Positions 25,530-34,412 of a stretch of DNA of 64,000 nt are shown here, one piece after another. Source of the DNA: Bacteroidota bacterium (lineage in GTDB: Bacteria > Bacteroidota > Bacteroidia > Flavobacteriales > Flavobacteriaceae). The translations under genes and the position numbers were made by a program. Under the pieces are notes generated by a model, which worked only from the letters and a program-made list of their open reading frames with translations, had not been told where the DNA came from and did no database searches. The stretch spans positions 1 through 64,000 of the forward strand of contig JAFDZC010000018.1 in NCBI GenBank assembly GCA_018267095.1. Direction: 5' to 3'. The stretch's first letter is position 1; every line of letters starts with the position of its first letter.

Positions 25530-28500
25530 TTGGAGTCAACCCGCGTTATTTACCAGAAATTAGAAGCGTTTATCCGAAAATATTACCTCAATGAACTCAT
25601 CAAAGGGGCGATTTTTTTTGTCGGGCTGGGCTTGATTTATTTGCTCTTCACGTTGTTTGTTGAGTATTTTCTGTGGCTCAAACCGCTCGGCAGGACACTT
25701 TTGTTTTGGACTTTTGTGGCCGTTGAAGTCTTTTTGCTTTTGCGCTATATTTTATTCCCGATTTTTAAATTGCTCAAATTCCAAAAAGGGATTGATTATA
25801 CGCAAGCTTCATCGATCATCGGAAATCATTTTTCTGAAGTAAGTGATAAACTCACCAATTTTTTGCAATTGTCTTCGCATCAAGAAAACTCGGAACTATT
25901 ATTGGCTTCGATTGACCAGAAAGCGCAAACCTTGCAGCCAGTTCCGTTTAGCAATGCAATTAATATTCAAGCCAACCGCAAATATTTACCGTTGGCCTTG
26001 ATTCCGGTTTTGTTGTTTGCTTTTTTCTATTTGTCCGGCAACAGTGATGTTATTTCGCAGAGTTTTAACCGCGTGGTACATTTTCAGAAAACCTACACAC
26101 CTCCTGCTCCCTTTGCCTTTGAAATTCTGAATCCTAATTTACAGACAGAGCAAAACAAAGATTTTACACTTGTGCTTAAAACCAAAGGGCGTGTCATTCC
26201 TGAGAGTGTGATGATCTATTTGGGCGAGGAAAGTTATTATATGGAAAGCCTTGAACCGGGAAAATTTCAATACAAGTTTTCTAAGCCAGTGGCTGACATT
26301 TACTTTCATTTGCAAGCCAATGCGGTTGTTTCAGAAGATTATAAGTTGAAAGTATTAATGGTTCCGTCAATTGCCAATTTTGAAATGCAATTGCAGTTTC
26401 CTTCTTATTTGCACAGAAAACCTGAAACTATTAAAGGTTCTGGCAATGCGATTGTGCCTGAAGGAACACGCATCAACTGGAAAATCAACGCCGTCGCGAC
26501 CAACCGTGTAGAATGGCAAGACAAAAATATCCAAGCATTCTTTAGCAGAACGGAACAGGAATTTGATTTTTCTAAATCAATTGTAGAACCAACGGATTAC
26601 CAGATTTTAACTTCAAATGAAAAGGTTCGCCACTATGAGAAACTCATGTATCAGATTTCAGTGGTGAAAGATCAGTTTCCGAGCATCAACGTCAATCAAG
26701 CGCCCGATAGTTTAAAAACCGATAAGAAATACCTCATAGGACAGGTTTCTGACGACTATGGCTTGTCGCGTTTGCAGATTGTTTATTATGAAATCGGAAA
26801 ACCGCAAACGGCGCGTCGCGGGACCATTCCGGTAAAAAATGATTTGTATGACCGTTTTGTGTTTTCATTCCCAAGTCAGCTTCAGGTTGAAGAAGGCGTT
26901 ACGTATGAATACTACTTTGAGATTTTTGACAACGATGCGGTTCATCATTTTAAAAGCAGTAAATCGACGGTTTTCTCCAATCGTGTGTCAACAGAATCTG
27001 AAAAGCAAGATCAGATGTTGCAACAACAAAACAGCAACATCAATGGTTTGGAGCAATCATTAAAAAATCAAGACAAACAGCTTTCTGAGCTTGAAAAGAT
27101 TCAAAAATCCGGAAAAGAAAAAGACAATTTAGAGTTTAAAGATCAGCAGAAAATCAATGATTTTATCAATCGTCAAAAGCAGCAAGACGCCATGATGAAA
27201 GAGTTTTCTGAGAAGATGAAAGAGAATCTGGATAAGTTTAAATCTGACAAAAAAGACGAATTCAAAGAAGAACTCCAAAAGCGTTTAGAAAAGAATAATC
27301 AAGAGCTTGAAAAGAACAAGAAACTTCTGGACCAACTCAAAGAACTCACGGATAAAATCAAGAACGAAGAGCTCATGGAAAAGCTCGATCAGTTCAAGCA
27401 AACCAGTAAGAATCAGACGAAAAACCTGGAGCAATTGGTTGAACTTACCAAACGTTATTACGTTAGTAAAAAAGCCGAACAAATAGCCGATAAGCTTGAA
27501 GAGCTATCTAAAAAACAAGATAAATTGGCTGAGAACGAAAAGGAAAATTCTTCAGATAAGCAAAATGAAATCAATAAAGAATTTGACAAGATTCAAGAAG
27601 ATCTCAAAGATTTACAAAAAGAAAACAAAGAGTTGAAGTCACCGATGGAAATTCCCAACGATGCCGAGAAACAAAAAAGCATTGATGAAGATTTAAAAAA
27701 GGCTACTGAAGAATTGCAGAAAGATAAAAAAGATAAAGCCAAACCTAAGCAAAAAAGCGCTGCTCAAAAAATGCAGCAAATGTCTGCCAAAATGCAACAA
27801 AGCATGCAGCAAGATGAAATGGAACAAATGGACGAAGATGTAAAAATGTTGCGTCAGATTCTCGATAACCTCCTCGCCTATTCCTTTTCTCAAGAAGACA
27901 TTATGAAACAGTTTAAGGGATTAAAGCGCGGTTCACCTTCGTTTAATAAAAATCTTAAAATACAGCAAAACCTCAAACAACAATTCAAACATGTTGACGA
28001 CAGCTTGTTTGCAATGTCGCTTAGAAATCCAAAATTCTCTGAAAACATAACTCAAGAAGTAGGAAACGTTCATTACAACATCGACAAAGCAATTGATGAT
28101 TTGGTTGAATCCCAAGTTGCAAAAGGAACTTCGCACCAACAGTACGCAGTAACTTCGGCCAATCGATTGGCTGATTTTCTTAGTGATTTGCTGAACAATA
28201 TGCAGATGCAAATGTCCGGGTCAGGCATGGGCAAACCTAAGCCGGGTCAGGGACAAGGGATGCAGTTGCCGGATATTATTCAAAAACAAGAAGGCTTGGG
28301 CGAAAAAATCAAAAAGGCCATGAAGAAAGGCAGTAAGCCCGGTGAAGGTGAAAAACCGGATGAAAGCTCTTCAGAAGGACAAGGTGAAGGTGAAAAGCCC
28401 GGACAAAGTAAGTCAGGAAAATCTGGCAAAGATGGAAAATCAGGTCAAAACGGTAGTGATAAAGGCAGTCAATCATCACCAGGGAAAGAAGGTAGTCAAA

Positions 28501-28928
28501 AAGGAGATGATGGCGAAGGAAACGCCGATGCCATAATGGAGATTTACAAAGAACAGCAACAATTGCGCGATGCTTTGCAAAAGGAGCTTGAAAAGCAAGG
28601 TCTTGGAGGAAACGGTCAAAATGCCTTGAATCAAATGAAAGAGCTTGAAAAACAATTGCTCAATAAAGGTTTCAATAATGAAACTTTGCAAAAAGTTTTG
28701 AACCTGAAATATGAGTTGCTCAAACTTCAAAAAGCTGTTCAGCAACAAGGTGAAGATAAAAAACGACAATCTGAAACCAATAAGAAAGAGTTTAACAATA
28801 CAACCAATAGTTTACCATCAAACTTGCAACAATATCTGAATAGTGTTGAAATATTAAACAGACAACCCTTACCTTTGCGCTCTAATTTCAACCAAAAGGT
28901 TCAAGACTATTTTAAAACAAATGATTAG
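25530..28928 (+). CDS. DUF4175 family membrane protein with long coiled-coil region
   Basis: A 1132-residue protein. Three membrane helices near the N-terminus (about 23-45, 53-75 and 150-168), an Ig-like extracytoplasmic part (about 180-470), then a very long Lys/Glu/Gln-rich coiled-coil region (~490-800), a Gly/Ser/Lys-rich low-complexity stretch (~915-1000: GEGEKPGQSKSGKSGKDG) and a helical end. This is the Bacteroidota DUF4175 architecture; function unknown, an envelope role is inferred from topology. No in-frame ATG exists near the beginning; the likely start is the TTG at 25530. Its 3' end overlaps ybeY by 8 bp. Confidence 0.88.
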   Translation: MESTRVIYQKLEAFIRKYYLNELIKGAIFFVGLGLIYLLFTLFVEYFLWLKPLGRTLLFWTFVAVEVFLLLRYILFPIFKLLKFQKGIDYTQASSIIGNHFSEVSDKLTNFLQLSSHQENSELLLASIDQKAQTLQPVPFSNAINIQANRKYLPLALIPVLLFAFFYLSGNSDVISQSFNRVVHFQKTYTPPAPFAFEILNPNLQTEQNKDFTLVLKTKGRVIPESVMIYLGEESYYMESLEPGKFQYKFSKPVADIYFHLQANAVVSEDYKLKVLMVPSIANFEMQLQFPSYLHRKPETIKGSGNAIVPEGTRINWKINAVATNRVEWQDKNIQAFFSRTEQEFDFSKSIVEPTDYQILTSNEKVRHYEKLMYQISVVKDQFPSINVNQAPDSLKTDKKYLIGQVSDDYGLSRLQIVYYEIGKPQTARRGTIPVKNDLYDRFVFSFPSQLQVEEGVTYEYYFEIFDNDAVHHFKSSKSTVFSNRVSTESEKQDQMLQQQNSNINGLEQSLKNQDKQLSELEKIQKSGKEKDNLEFKDQQKINDFINRQKQQDAMMKEFSEKMKENLDKFKSDKKDEFKEELQKRLEKNNQELEKNKKLLDQLKELTDKIKNEELMEKLDQFKQTSKNQTKNLEQLVELTKRYYVSKKAEQIADKLEELSKKQDKLAENEKENSSDKQNEINKEFDKIQEDLKDLQKENKELKSPMEIPNDAEKQKSIDEDLKKATEELQKDKKDKAKPKQKSAAQKMQQMSAKMQQSMQQDEMEQMDEDVKMLRQILDNLLAYSFSQEDIMKQFKGLKRGSPSFNKNLKIQQNLKQQFKHVDDSLFAMSLRNPKFSENITQEVGNVHYNIDKAIDDLVESQVAKGTSHQQYAVTSANRLADFLSDLLNNMQMQMSGSGMGKPKPGQGQGMQLPDIIQKQEGLGEKIKKAMKKGSKPGEGEKPDESSSEGQGEGEKPGQSKSGKSGKDGKSGQNGSDKGSQSSPGKEGSQKGDDGEGNADAIMEIYKEQQQLRDALQKELEKQGLGGNGQNALNQMKELEKQLLNKGFNNETLQKVLNLKYELLKLQKAVQQQGEDKKRQSETNKKEFNNTTNSLPSNLQQYLNSVEILNRQPLPLRSNFNQKVQDYFKTND

Positions 28929-29349
28929 TTTCAATTACGAAACCAAATTTAGGTTGCAACAAGCTTTGAGACATAGAAGTTGGCTCTCTGAGGTTATTCT
29001 TTCCGAAAACAAAAAAGAAGGTGAAATCAATTATGTCTTTTGTGATGATGATTATTTACTTGAGATTAACCAATCTTACTTAAATCACGATACTTTTACC
29101 GACATCATTAGTTTTGATTATTCTGTAGGAAATGAATTACATGGCGATATTTATATTTCTGTAGATCGAGTTCGTGAAAACGCTAAAGAATTCAAAGTTT
29201 CTTTCGCAGACGAAATGCGCCGTGTATTAGTGCATGGGGTTTTGCATTATTGCGGATATAAGGATAAAACCAATAAGGATGCTAAGGTTATGCGTCTTAA
29301 AGAAGATGAAAAAATCACTTTGTTTCACGTGGAACATTCTAATAAATAA
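28921..29349 (+). CDS. ybeY: rRNA maturation RNase YbeY
   Basis: Single-strand-specific endoribonuclease for 16S rRNA 3' end maturation and ribosome quality control. 142 residues with the family core NHDTFTDIISFDY, HGDIYISVDRV and a C-terminal metal site HGVLHYCGYKD. The usual site is HxxxHxxxxxH; here the third position is Asp. The C-terminal residues FHVEH are encoded by the parS-like site at 29321-29336. Starts inside the end of the DUF4175 gene (8-bp overlap) and is followed 5 bp later by mnmG. Confidence 0.92.
   Translation: MISFNYETKFRLQQALRHRSWLSEVILSENKKEGEINYVFCDDDYLLEINQSYLNHDTFTDIISFDYSVGNELHGDIYISVDRVRENAKEFKVSFADEMRRVLVHGVLHYCGYKDKTNKDAKVMRLKEDEKITLFHVEHSNK
29321..29336. promoter_or_regulatory. 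parS-like ParB-binding site 1
   Basis: TGTTTCACGTGGAACA matches every defined position of the bacterial parS consensus TGTTNCACGTGNAACA, a 16-bp near-palindrome. It lies inside the last codons of ybeY, 15 kb from the candidate oriC. Confidence 0.85.
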
Positions 29350-29354
29350 CAATC

Positions 29355-31226
29355 ATGTTTGATGGAATTTATGATGTGATAGTGGTTGGCGCTGGCCACG
29401 CTGGCTCTGAAGCTGCTGCTGCTGCTGCAAACATGGGCTGCAAAACCTTGTTGGTTACAATGAGTCTTCAAAACATTGCGCAAATGTCTTGTAATCCTGC
29501 TATGGGAGGAATTGCTAAAGGTCAAATTGTTCGTGAAATTGACGCCCTAGGCGGATATTCTGGAATTGTCTCTGATAAAACCGCTATTCAGTTTAAGATG
29601 CTCAACAAATCAAAAGGGCCGGCTATGTGGTCGCCCCGAGTACAGAGCGATCGTATGCGTTTTGCCGAAACTTGGCGTTTAATGCTAGAGCAAACACCCA
29701 ATCTTGATTTTTACCAAGAAATGGTTCGTGGACTTTTAATCCGCAATCATAAAGTTGAAGGAATTGTTACCTCTTTAGGTGTTGAGATTAAAGCTAAAAC
29801 AGTTGTGCTTACCAACGGAACCTTTTTGAACGGTTTAATTCACATTGGCGAAAAGCAATTTGGTGGTGGTAGAGCCGGAGAAAGTGCCGCATTTGGTATT
29901 ACCGAAGATTTAGTAAAGGTAGGTTTTGAATCAGGCCGTATGAAAACAGGAACCCCTCCGCGAGTTGACGGTCGTTCTTTAGATTATTCTAAAATGCACG
30001 AGGAGCCGGGAGACGTGAATCCAGACAAGTTTTCTTATTTGGATATTACTCAGCCCTTAAAACACCAGAAGTTGTGTCATATGACCTATACTTCAAATAC
30101 GGTTCATGATATTTTAAGAGAAGGGTTCGATCGTTCACCTATGTTTAATGGAAGGATTCAAAGTCTTGGGCCGCGCTATTGTCCGTCTATTGAAGATAAA
30201 ATTAATCGTTTTGCTGACAAGGAGCGGCACCAATTGTTTATTGAGCCTGAAGGATGGGACACTGTTGAAGTATATGTTAATGGATTTTCGACTTCATTAC
30301 CTGAAGATATACAATATAAAGCACTGCGTTCGGTTATAGGTTTTGAGAAGGTTAAGTTTTTTCGCCCTGGCTATGCAATTGAATATGACTACTTCCCTCC
30401 TACGCAGCTCAAACACACCTTAGAAACTAAATTAGTTGAAGGTTTGTATTTTGCCGGACAAATCAACGGAACAACAGGTTATGAAGAGGCTGCATCGCAA
30501 GGATTAATGGCTGGGATTAATGCAGCTCTTAAAGTTAAAGAGCAAGAGCCGTTTATTTTGAAAAGAGACCAAGCTTATATTGGGGTTCTTATAGATGACC
30601 TTATTACAAAAGGAACTGAAGAACCTTATAGAATGTTTACTTCTAGGGCTGAATTCAGAACTTTGCTACGACAAGATAATGCAGATTTTAGATTGACACC
30701 ATTCTCTTACAAGATTGGTTTGGCCAGTGAAAAAAGACTCAAAAGAATGGAGTATAAATTCAATGAGTCTGAAAAGATGGTCAACTTTTTTAAAGAAACG
30801 AGCCTTTCTCCTGACGAAGCAAATCCGATTCTTTTGGCTAACGAAAGCACACCTATGAGTCAATCAGATAAAATGTTTAAAGTTTTTTCTAGGCCGCAAA
30901 TTAATCTTGAAGATATACTCAAGTTTGAAAAAGTTAAGGTATACATCGACGAAAATAATTTAGACAATGAAATCATTGAGCAAGCAGAAATTCAAGTAAA
31001 ATATTCTGGATATATTGAAAAAGAACGCAACAATGCCAATAAACTTGTTCGTTTAGAAGATGTCAAAATCCCTGAAAATTTTGATTATCATCAAATCAAA
31101 TCCATGTCTATAGAAGCTAAACAAAAGCTCTCTAAAATTCGCCCGGTAACTATTTCTCAAGCATCCAGAATAAGCGGTGTATCACCAAGTGATATATCGG
31201 TTCTGTTGATTTATATGGGAAGATAA
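29355..31226 (+). CDS. mnmG: tRNA uridine-5-carboxymethylaminomethyl(34) synthesis enzyme MnmG (GidA)
   Basis: FAD-dependent partner of MnmE in modifying wobble U34. 623 residues with the FAD motif VVGAGHAGSEAAAAAANMG at 10-28, CNPAMGGIAKGQIVREIDALGG, KGPAMWSPRVQSDR, GTPPRVDGRS, GQINGTTGYEEAASQGLMAGINAAL and YRMFTSRAEFR. C-terminal helical MnmE-binding domain intact. Full length. Bracketed by two parS-like sites; MnmE is not in the window. In many bacteria gidA lies near oriC, which agrees with the origin proposed here. Confidence 0.97.
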   Translation: MFDGIYDVIVVGAGHAGSEAAAAAANMGCKTLLVTMSLQNIAQMSCNPAMGGIAKGQIVREIDALGGYSGIVSDKTAIQFKMLNKSKGPAMWSPRVQSDRMRFAETWRLMLEQTPNLDFYQEMVRGLLIRNHKVEGIVTSLGVEIKAKTVVLTNGTFLNGLIHIGEKQFGGGRAGESAAFGITEDLVKVGFESGRMKTGTPPRVDGRSLDYSKMHEEPGDVNPDKFSYLDITQPLKHQKLCHMTYTSNTVHDILREGFDRSPMFNGRIQSLGPRYCPSIEDKINRFADKERHQLFIEPEGWDTVEVYVNGFSTSLPEDIQYKALRSVIGFEKVKFFRPGYAIEYDYFPPTQLKHTLETKLVEGLYFAGQINGTTGYEEAASQGLMAGINAALKVKEQEPFILKRDQAYIGVLIDDLITKGTEEPYRMFTSRAEFRTLLRQDNADFRLTPFSYKIGLASEKRLKRMEYKFNESEKMVNFFKETSLSPDEANPILLANESTPMSQSDKMFKVFSRPQINLEDILKFEKVKVYIDENNLDNEIIEQAEIQVKYSGYIEKERNNANKLVRLEDVKIPENFDYHQIKSMSIEAKQKLSKIRPVTISQASRISGVSPSDISVLLIYMGR

Positions 31227-31229
31227 AAT

Positions 31230-31751
31230 ATGTTCCACGTGAAACGACATTTGAAAAACCATATTAATAAAGGGATAGTTGTGATTTTAACAGCTGTCAT
31301 TTTATTTGTATCATGCGTTTCGAGAAAAGCAACCATACAAATCGAAGACTATATACTTGTTGCTAACGGAAAAGAAATTCTCGGAAATCCGAAGCCGCTC
31401 ACTGCGTTCATTTTTGAAAATAATACCAAGAATATGACTATTGAAAAGTTTCTTTCGATGAAATTCAAAAATGAAAATTATTACAGCCTTGAATATTCGG
31501 TAACCATTGACAGAAATCATTACAAAATCATCTTGTACGATAATTCTGAGTTTGAAAAATACTTTAACAGTTCTAATTACTCAGTAATAAATTTGCAACC
31601 TGATGACACTACTGTTGAAACTCAGCGAAAGTTTTTAGCTTTTTCGATGATCGATAGCGAAAACCATGACTGCTTAGCTGACGATTCATTGTTGCAAAAT
31701 ATTGCCGTTAATTATCTCAAAAACCTTAAAGACGAATATTATAATCAATGA
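31230..31751 (+). CDS. Small lipoprotein-like protein, function unknown
   Basis: 173 residues: MFHVKRHLKN, then a hydrophobic stretch with a lipobox-like LFVSC (Cys near residue 29) and a mature domain with no motif I recognise (YILVANGKEIL, TAFIFENNTKNMTIEKFLSMKF). The first residues are dictated by the parS-like site that covers the start codon, so MFHVKR may reflect site conservation; a start further down (no ATG before residue 62) is not available. ATGA overlap with the next gene gives translational coupling. Probably an outer-membrane-directed lipoprotein. Confidence 0.7.
   Translation: MFHVKRHLKNHINKGIVVILTAVILFVSCVSRKATIQIEDYILVANGKEILGNPKPLTAFIFENNTKNMTIEKFLSMKFKNENYYSLEYSVTIDRNHYKIILYDNSEFEKYFNSSNYSVINLQPDDTTVETQRKFLAFSMIDSENHDCLADDSLLQNIAVNYLKNLKDEYYNQ
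31231..31246. promoter_or_regulatory. parS-like ParB-binding site 2
   Basis: TGTTCCACGTGAAACG differs from the parS consensus TGTTNCACGTGNAACA only at the last base. It overlaps the start codon (31230-31232) of the lipoprotein gene, directly after mnmG, 1.9 kb from site 1. Confidence 0.8.
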
Positions 31752-32614
31752 CAGAAAAACAGCAAACAGAACTTTTTTTAAAAGTCAAAGATTTTTCAGT
31801 TTCTCAAAAGGAATTCTCGCTTTACATAGATGTATCCATTGATTTGTTGGCGACTTTTCCTCAGCCTTCATTGGATGAATTAGGAAGTTACTACGAAAGC
31901 GAAGACTACATTTCTCATACAGATTCCGCTCGTTCTTGGTTTGAAAAAATCTATCAAATCATCAAAAAAACAGCCATTCAACAGAAACTCAAATTGGTTT
32001 TAAAACAACAAAAAAGCAAAGGAATTTTGCTAGATATTGGTTGCGGAACAGGGGATTTTTTAGCTGCTGCCAAAGCCTTTGGCTGGCAAATCAAAGGTTT
32101 TGAACCCAACGAGAAAGCTCGTAATATTGCCCAACAAAAAGGAGTTGAACTCTCCTATTCTACGCAAGATTTAGCTGATAATTCAGTAGATGTAATCACG
32201 ATGTGGCATGTTTTAGAGCATGTTCCAGATGTTAGATCGCAAATTGCTGAATTAAAAAGATTGATTAAACCGGGCGGAACCATTATCATCGCAGTTCCCA
32301 ATTACAAATCATATGACGCTGAGCATTATCAAAACTTTTGGGCGGCTTATGATGTTCCGAGACATTTGTGGCATTTCTCTAAAAAGTCTATTCAATCATT
32401 ATTCGCTGAGCAAAATTTAGAATTGATTAAAGTAAAACCAATGTGGTTTGATTCGTTTTATGTTTCGCTTTTGTCTGAAAAATACAAAACCGGAAAAATG
32501 AACTTTGTAAAAGGTTTTTGGTATGGAATGGTTTCAAATCTTTCCGGATTATTCTCAAAAGAATATTCATCACATATTTACATCATTAAAAATTCTAAAA
32601 AGGGCATAAATTAA
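31748..32614 (+). CDS. Class I SAM-dependent methyltransferase
   Basis: A 288-residue Methyltransf_23-like protein. Motif I LLDIGCGTGDFLAAAK at about 95-110, post-I GFEPN, then VDVITMWHVLEHVPDV and LKPGGTIIIAVPNYKSYD, all typical. The C-terminal ~50 residues (SFYVSLLSEKY...GFWYGMVSNLSGLF) are hydrophobic and may touch membranes, as in methyltransferases acting on lipid or polysaccharide substrates. Substrate unknown. Overlaps the upstream lipoprotein gene by 4 bp (ATGA). Confidence 0.88.
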   Translation: MTEKQQTELFLKVKDFSVSQKEFSLYIDVSIDLLATFPQPSLDELGSYYESEDYISHTDSARSWFEKIYQIIKKTAIQQKLKLVLKQQKSKGILLDIGCGTGDFLAAAKAFGWQIKGFEPNEKARNIAQQKGVELSYSTQDLADNSVDVITMWHVLEHVPDVRSQIAELKRLIKPGGTIIIAVPNYKSYDAEHYQNFWAAYDVPRHLWHFSKKSIQSLFAEQNLELIKVKPMWFDSFYVSLLSEKYKTGKMNFVKGFWYGMVSNLSGLFSKEYSSHIYIIKNSKKGIN

Positions 32615-32781
32615 GCCTAATAAAGGTTCTGCAGCGAACCTATAAAATACATAAAACAAATCAGAAATCATCTTAAAACCCTTCTATTGGCTTCAAATTC
32701 AATAACAAACCGTTATTTTAAATGTCAGAGCTATAGGCTATGTTTATTTACCATTAAAGACAAGTTCCAACAATATTTTTT

Positions 32782-32789
32782 TACATTTG
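32782..32789 (+). promoter_or_regulatory. -7 box for OmpH-like gene
   Basis: TACATTTG (TAnnTTTG), 25 bp before the ATG at 32815. The rest of 32615-32814 holds only a short hairpin (AGGTTC/GAACCT at 32624-32641) without T run. Confidence 0.55.
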
Positions 32790-32814
32790 AACCCTTAGAA
32801 AATAATTTCTTCTC

Positions 32815-33381
32815 ATGAAAAAACTCACCCTTATTTTAGCCCTTTCATTTGCCGTTATTTCTTGTAACAAAAGCAGTGAAAATGTTGCGCCATCAAAAGA
32901 TTTCAAAACCGCTTATGTCGATACTTCAAAACTGATGGAAGAATATCAAAAAGCGAAAGACATTGAAAAAAAGTACAAAGACAAATCAGACCAAATGGGC
33001 AAGGAACTTCAAGCAGAGGTTGCTAAGTTTAAGTCTGAAGCGGCTAATTTCCAGAAAAATGCGCAAGCCAATGGTCAAGCATGGGCTCAAACCAACGGTG
33101 CTCGTTTGCAAAAAAAGGAACAAGAACTTAGTTATGCCCAAGATGCCATGCTCAGACAATTGCAAGAAGAAAGCGGTGTAGAGATGGATTCTTTGGTGAG
33201 TAACGTTAAGAAATACATCAAAAAATACGGCAAAGAAAAAGGATATGACTATGTTTTTGCCAGCGGAGATACCAACGTATCAATTCTTTATGCCAAAGAG
33301 CAGTATGATATCACCAAAGAGATGATCAAGCTCCTCAACGAAGAATATGCTTCTGAAGATAAAAAAGAAGCCAAAAAATAA
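32815..33381 (+). CDS. OmpH/Skp family periplasmic chaperone-like lipoprotein
   Basis: 188 residues with signal MKKLTLILALSFAVIS and a lipobox ending in Cys17 (VISC), then a long coiled-coil (about 40-130) rich in Lys, Gln and Glu and the Skp-like C-terminal part GYDYVFASGDTNVSILYAKEQYDIT. Family members hold unfolded outer-membrane proteins in the periplasm. The lipobox suggests the protein is membrane-tethered rather than soluble, a feature seen in some Bacteroidota homologs. Monocistronic with a terminator. Confidence 0.88.
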   Translation: MKKLTLILALSFAVISCNKSSENVAPSKDFKTAYVDTSKLMEEYQKAKDIEKKYKDKSDQMGKELQAEVAKFKSEAANFQKNAQANGQAWAQTNGARLQKKEQELSYAQDAMLRQLQEESGVEMDSLVSNVKKYIKKYGKEKGYDYVFASGDTNVSILYAKEQYDITKEMIKLLNEEYASEDKKEAKK

Positions 33382-33401
33382 TAGTTATAAGCTATAAATC
33401 A

Positions 33402-33434
33402 AGCCTTCACGATTCGTTGTGAGGGCTTTTTTTA
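33402..33434 (+). terminator. Terminator after OmpH-like gene
   Basis: AGCCTTCAC (33402-33410) pairs with GTGAGGGCT (33419-33427), one G-T pair, followed by TTTTTT. Confidence 0.82.
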
Positions 33435-33443
33435 CAAACCTCA

Positions 33444-34370
33444 ATGAGATCTTTTTTAATTAAAATATCGTTTCTAATTGCCTTTTTTTTGGTGGCGGTG
33501 TTGGCTATTGAGGTTTTTTTGCGCAATGTTTCTAATAACTATTCTCTTAAATATCAGCAAATTGAAAGACAAAAAAACAACATTGAAGTTTTGCTTTTCG
33601 GTGATTCACATTGTCTTTACGGATTGAATCCCAAGTATTTTCATCAACAGGCGTTTAATCTGTCCAATGTGAGTCAAACGGTTTATTTTGATCAGTTGTT
33701 GTTCAACCAATATGTCGATCGGCTTCCTAAACTCAAACAAGTCGTTTTCTGCATAGAATACACCAATTTAAGCCAACGCGACAATACGGGCGAAGATGGT
33801 TGGCGCAAGTTTTTTTATGCTCGATTTATGCATTTAAAAGTGCCGAATATAAACCCACTTGACCCAAGAAACCATCTGATTGTTCTAACGCAAAAGCCCT
33901 ACAAAATCAGAGATTTAATCAAAAGATATGTCAAAACCAAGAGCATTCTTGATTGTGATATCAATGGTTGGGGCAACAATTATTCTAAAGACAAAAGAAT
34001 TCAACCAGATAAAGTTGCCGCCGAGCGCGCCAAAATTCAAGAAGATGGCCTTACCGATTTTACACGCAATGCTCTTCGCATTCAAGAAATGATTGACCAT
34101 TGCAAACAAAAAGGCATACAAGTCGTTATTGTATCAATGCCACAAACGCGAGTTTATGAACATTATTTAAACCCCAAAAAGCTGGCTAAAATTGTTCGAA
34201 CTTGCCAGTCATTTGAGCAAAAAAATCCGGGAGTCGCTTATTACTTGAATTTATTTGCCGACCCAAGATTTTCAGATGAAGACTTTTATGATGCTGATCA
34301 TCTCAACGATCAAGGTGCGATAAAATCGTCTAAAATTGTCGATGAATTTCTGCAAAAAATTTCAAAATAA
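33444..34370 (+). CDS. Membrane-anchored SGNH/GDSL-like protein
   Basis: 308 residues: one N-terminal membrane helix (about 5-26), then an extracytoplasmic domain. A block I-like LLFGDSHCLYGL at about 50-61 and, near the C-terminus, YDADHLNDQGA with an Asp-His pair as in block V of SGNH hydrolases (catalytic Ser in GDS, Asp and His). This is the pattern of AlgX/PatB-type polysaccharide O-acetyltransferases or esterases. The GDSH form (instead of GDSL/GDSN) is common in that group. Substrate unknown. Starts 10 bp after the terminator of the OmpH-like gene. Confidence 0.72.
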   Translation: MRSFLIKISFLIAFFLVAVLAIEVFLRNVSNNYSLKYQQIERQKNNIEVLLFGDSHCLYGLNPKYFHQQAFNLSNVSQTVYFDQLLFNQYVDRLPKLKQVVFCIEYTNLSQRDNTGEDGWRKFFYARFMHLKVPNINPLDPRNHLIVLTQKPYKIRDLIKRYVKTKSILDCDINGWGNNYSKDKRIQPDKVAAERAKIQEDGLTDFTRNALRIQEMIDHCKQKGIQVVIVSMPQTRVYEHYLNPKKLAKIVRTCQSFEQKNPGVAYYLNLFADPRFSDEDFYDADHLNDQGAIKSSKIVDEFLQKISK

Positions 34371-34412
34371 TCGACTTTGTATTACTTTTAAGCCATTGAT
34401 ATCTATACGCCT

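Noticed and set aside
27285..28211. Several antisense reading frames opposite the DUF4175 gene
   Set aside because: They arise from its Lys/Glu/Gln-rich repeats, have biased hydrophobic composition and no known family.
32624..32641. Terminator after the methyltransferase
   Set aside because: A 6-bp AGGTTC/GAACCT stem without a T run is not convincing.
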